Assembly: GCA_031255875.1 (NCBI GenBank)
Contig: JAIRRR010000134.1
Span: 1 to 8,502, forward strand
DNA length: 8,502 nt
Source of the DNA: Treponema sp.
GTDB lineage: Bacteria; Spirochaetota; Spirochaetia; Treponematales; Breznakiellaceae
Direction: 5' to 3'
Part shown: piece after piece, positions 6,119 through 8,502 of the stretch
Layout: each line of letters opens with the position of its first letter
Position numbering within the stretch: position 1 is the first letter of the stretch
Notes under the pieces: model-generated
Database searches by the model: none
The model's input: only the letters and a program-made list of their open reading frames with translations
Told to the model about the DNA's origin: nothing
Made by a program: the position numbers and the translations under genes

Positions 6119-6150
6119 GTGCGGTATTTCCCAAAATTATGTGCGGTATT
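6119..6150 (+). repeat. Direct repeat GTGCGGTATT spanning the glmS start
   Basis: GTGCGGTATT occurs at 6119-6128 and again at 6141-6150, 22 bases apart; the second copy is the start of the GlmS reading frame (the G of ATG plus Cys-Gly-Ile). The Shine-Dalgarno-like AGAGGAG (6113-6119) lies directly before the first copy, about 19 bases from the true ATG. This could be a small tandem duplication that moved the ribosome binding site away from the start, or coincidence. Confidence 0.4.
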
Positions 6151-7980
6151 GTAGGCTATATTGGAAATGAAGAGGCGGTCCCGGTACTTATCAACGGCCT
6201 AAAAAAGCTGGAATACCGGGGTTACGATTCCTCAGGAATCGCGGTGCTGGGGGAACAAGGGCTTTTGGTCCGCAAATCCAAGGGCGTCCTGAAATTCCTG
6301 GAGGAAAAGATCGGGGAGGAGGCTTCTTCCGGTTCCCTTTCGGGCAGCGTGGGGATAGGCCACACCCGCTGGGCCACGCACGGCGAGCCGTCCGATGTAA
6401 ATTCGCACCCCCATACCGATGTTTCCGGCAAAATCGCGGTGGTGCACAACGGGATCATCGAAAACCACGCCAAGCTGAAGGAATGGCTCCAGGATCACGG
6501 GGTTTCTTTCCGCAGCGAGACCGATACGGAAGTTATCGCCCACCTTATCGACTTCCACTACAACGGGGACCTGCTCCGGGCGGTACTGGAAGCCATCAAG
6601 CGTTTTGAAGGCTCCTACGCGCTCGGGATCATCTGCGAAAGCGACCCGGACCGGATCATCGCGGTACGCAAGGAAAGCCCGCTGGTAGTCGGGGCGGGGA
6701 AAGGGGAAAACCTTATCGCGTCGGACGTGCCCGCCCTTCTGGAGTACACCAGGGACGTATACTACCTGGAGGACCGGGAAGTGGCGGTCCTCTACCGGGA
6801 CCGCGTGGAATTTTACGATGAGGAGGGGAAGCTCGCGCAAAAAGAGCTTTCCCACGTGGAATGGGACGCTAGCGCCGCCGAAAAGGGCGGGTACGAACAC
6901 TTTATGCTCAAGGAAATCCACGAGCAGCCGAAGGCCCTGACCGACACCTTGCGGGCGCGGATCAAGACTTACGCGGCGAAAAGCATCAACCTGGAGGAGA
7001 TAGGCTTTGACTCCTCCTGGGCCAAGGCCGGCCGGGTGGTAATTTGCGCCTGCGGGACCGCCTGGCACGCCGGGACAATCGGGAAATACGCGTTCGAGCA
7101 TTTCGCCCGCATCCCCGCCGACGCGGAAATCGCCTCCGAGTACCGCTACCGGAACCCCATCCACGACCCGGCCGACATCTTTATCATCATAAGCCAGTCC
7201 GGGGAAACCGCCGATACCCTCGCGGCCATGCGCATGGCCCGCAAGATCGGCGCCCGGATCATCGCCATTACCAATGTGGTCGGCTCCACCCTGGCGCGGG
7301 AAGCCGATCTGGTAATGTACACCTGGGCCGGCCCTGAAATTGCCGTGGCCTCTACCAAGGCCTTTACAACCCAGCTTGTATGCGTGTACCTGATCGCCCT
7401 CCAGTTCGGCCTGCTCCGGGGGACGGTGACGGAAACCGAGCTGAGCGGGTACATCGGCGCGCTGGAACAGCTTGCCGGTCAGGCGGCCGCCATTCTGGCG
7501 GACAAGGAGAACATCCAGCGCTTTGCCGCCAGGCAGTTCAACAAGTCCAAGGTATTCTTCATGGGCCGCCTGTTCGACTACGCGGTAAGCCTGGAGAGCG
7601 CCCTTAAGCTCAAGGAGATCAGCTATACCCATTCGGAGGCATTTGCCGCCGGGGAGCTCAAGCACGGCCCTATCGCCCTGGTGGACACATCGACCCTGGT
7701 GGTGGCGATTTGCACCCAGAGCGCCCTTTTCGACAAGATGGATTCCAACATAAAGGAAGTAAAGGCGCGCGGCGCGGCCACGCTGGTAATCACCTACGAG
7801 GATGTTGACTGTTTCGACAGAACCGCGGACGAAATTTTCCGCATACCCCGCACTTCCGACAGCCTGACCCCGATTCTCTCGGTGATCCCCTGCCAGCTTT
7901 ACGCCTATTACTGCGCGGTACAACGGGGCCTGGACCCGGACAAACCCCGCAACCTGGCGAAATCCGTAACGGTAGAGTGA
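6139..7980 (+). CDS. glmS: Glutamine--fructose-6-phosphate aminotransferase (isomerizing)
   Basis: GlmS makes glucosamine-6-phosphate from fructose-6-phosphate and glutamine, the entry to UDP-GlcNAc and peptidoglycan. The 613 residues match the family (about 609 in E. coli). The N-terminal Ntn glutaminase has nucleophile Cys2 in MCGIVGYIG, EYRGYDSSG (25-33), HTRWATHGEP and HNGIIEN. The C-terminal half holds two SIS sugar-isomerase domains: CGTAWHAG (from 305) and SQSGETADT (from 352) in the first, and SLESALKLKEISYTHSEAFAAGELKHGP in the second. The C-terminal tail DKPRNLAKSVTVE is the conserved end that closes the active site. Because Cys2 must be exposed after Met removal, ATG 6139 is obligatory even though the Shine-Dalgarno-like sequence is about 19 bases away. 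The leader shows no recognisable glmS ribozyme. No defect seen. Confidence 0.97.
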   Translation: MCGIVGYIGNEEAVPVLINGLKKLEYRGYDSSGIAVLGEQGLLVRKSKGVLKFLEEKIGEEASSGSLSGSVGIGHTRWATHGEPSDVNSHPHTDVSGKIAVVHNGIIENHAKLKEWLQDHGVSFRSETDTEVIAHLIDFHYNGDLLRAVLEAIKRFEGSYALGIICESDPDRIIAVRKESPLVVGAGKGENLIASDVPALLEYTRDVYYLEDREVAVLYRDRVEFYDEEGKLAQKELSHVEWDASAAEKGGYEHFMLKEIHEQPKALTDTLRARIKTYAAKSINLEEIGFDSSWAKAGRVVICACGTAWHAGTIGKYAFEHFARIPADAEIASEYRYRNPIHDPADIFIIISQSGETADTLAAMRMARKIGARIIAITNVVGSTLAREADLVMYTWAGPEIAVASTKAFTTQLVCVYLIALQFGLLRGTVTETELSGYIGALEQLAGQAAAILADKENIQRFAARQFNKSKVFFMGRLFDYAVSLESALKLKEISYTHSEAFAAGELKHGPIALVDTSTLVVAICTQSALFDKMDSNIKEVKARGAATLVITYEDVDCFDRTADEIFRIPRTSDSLTPILSVIPCQLYAYYCAVQRGLDPDKPRNLAKSVTVE

Positions 7981-8011
7981 GCAGGAAGCGCCGCTAAAGC
8001 AGGGAGACCGC

Positions 8012-8473
8012 ATGGGGTACTTTAAGGAAGAAATCACGCTATCAAATGCCGGGGACGATGTGAGGGTCGAGGCGGGTTTGCTCAAAGATATCCGCACGCT
8101 GACAGTCGAAGCCATGCCCGATACCGGAGCCTGGACGCTGGTAGTCAACGAGGATATACGCCAAAAATTGGGGTTGAAAATCGAAGAAACATCGAAATCG
8201 ACCCTTGCCAACGGCGAAACAGGCACCTATGGCGTAACCGAGGGGGTAAGAATCCGCTGGAAAGACCGCAGCACAGTTCTTCCGGCGCTAGTTGTCCCTG
8301 AGGCTCAAGATGTGCTGCTCGGCGCATTGCCCCTTGAGGCGATGGATCTGATAGTTGATCCGGTACGCAAACGGCTGGCCGGAGCCCACGGCGACCAGCC
8401 CGTGCATCTCCTCTACCGGCTGGCTAACCCCCGGGGTGTCCCGAATTTCCCCCAAATTTCCGTAAAAATTTGA
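8012..8473 (+). CDS. Small clan AA (retropepsin-like) aspartic protease
   Basis: The 153-residue product has one DTGA catalytic motif (37-40, in AMPDTGAWTLVVNE) and a downstream hydrophobic-glycine motif VLLGALPLEAMDLIVDPVRKRL (101-122), the layout of single-domain retropepsin-like proteases, which need to dimerise to form an active site. No signal peptide is seen, so it is probably cytoplasmic; its substrate is unknown. The start follows AGGGAG a few bases upstream. The coding sequence is visibly less GC-rich than glmS, with codons such as AAA, TTG and ACA more common, hinting at a mobile or recently acquired gene. The last 17 or so residues (LANPRGVPNFPQISVKI) go beyond the protease core and are encoded by the inverted repeat at the window end, suggesting that an older stop codon was lost. 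Fold identity is fairly sure; role unknown. Confidence 0.82.
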   Translation: MGYFKEEITLSNAGDDVRVEAGLLKDIRTLTVEAMPDTGAWTLVVNEDIRQKLGLKIEETSKSTLANGETGTYGVTEGVRIRWKDRSTVLPALVVPEAQDVLLGALPLEAMDLIVDPVRKRLAGAHGDQPVHLLYRLANPRGVPNFPQISVKI

Positions 8474-8481
8474 CTTTCGGG
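8440..8481 (+). repeat. Nested inverted repeat at the end of the protease gene
   Basis: An inner pair CAAATTT (8453-8459) / AAATTTG (8466-8472) with a 6-base loop is enclosed by an outer pair CCCGAA (8440-8445) / TTCGGG (8476-8481). The protease stop codon (8471-8473) lies in the right arm. CGGGGTG also flanks it as a direct repeat (8432-8438 and 8478-8484). It could act as a transcript end or be part of a dispersed repeat continuing beyond the window. The remaining bases to 8502 show no gene. Confidence 0.55.
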
Positions 8482-8502
8482 GTGCGGCAACTTAAGCTTA
8501 GA

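Noticed and set aside
5490..6134. Minus-strand 214-codon open frame opposite the FliL-like gene
   Set aside because: Antisense shadow; the + strand frame has a coherent membrane helix plus domain and operon context.
6012..6138. glmS ribozyme in the glmS leader
   Set aside because: The 127-base gap is shorter than a usual ribozyme plus leader, and I cannot find the conserved catalytic core sequence; the 10-bp hairpin alone is not evidence.
6232..8226. Very long minus-strand open frame (664 codons) opposite glmS and the protease gene
   Set aside because: It is antisense to a complete, well-conserved glmS, is low in complexity with many Gly/Val/Arg/Asp residues, shows no domain, and is a typical by-product of GC-rich codon use.

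Overview
This GC-rich bacterial window carries mostly chromosomal housekeeping genes, tightly packed and largely on the + strand. The 5' edge cuts into a purE gene. It is followed by purC (4-base ATGA overlap) and purF, together a run of de novo purine synthesis genes. purF converges, with only 12 bases between the stop codons, on a minus-strand sodium:solute symporter gene.

A roughly 170-base divergent intergenic region separates the symporter from a Na+-pump cluster. That region holds a good extended -10 promoter facing the symporter and a perfect TATAAT facing the pump genes. The cluster contains a biotin-dependent decarboxylase beta subunit (OadB/GcdB/MmdB family), a previously easy-to-miss 56-residue single-pass membrane protein that looks like a minimal gamma subunit, and an overlapping gene for a membrane-anchored FliL-like protein. 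A leader with a perfect 10-bp hairpin follows, then full-length glmS and a small clan AA (retropepsin-like) aspartic protease gene. The last gene ends inside a nested inverted repeat at the 3' edge.

The genes fit together in three themes. The first is purine synthesis: PurE, PurC and PurF act at steps 6, 7 and 1. The second is sodium economy: the pump would export Na+ on decarboxylation and the divergent symporter would spend the gradient on solute uptake. The third is amino-sugar supply for the cell wall (GlmS). PurF and GlmS both use an N-terminal-cysteine glutaminase domain, but this is ordinary family biology.

Taxonomy cannot be settled from one window. The combination of a FliL-like protein next to a Na+ pump beta subunit and a small aspartic protease of this type suggests to me a Spirochaetota member, perhaps a GC-rich relative of the gut treponemes. 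This is inference from remembered families, not a search.

I see no phage, IS element, CRISPR array, RNA gene or defence system. The strongest unexplained signal is a perfect 14-bp inverted repeat with a 3-base loop inside the 5' coding end of purF. Next come the pump/mini-gamma/FliL-like cluster and the repeat structure into which the protease gene runs.
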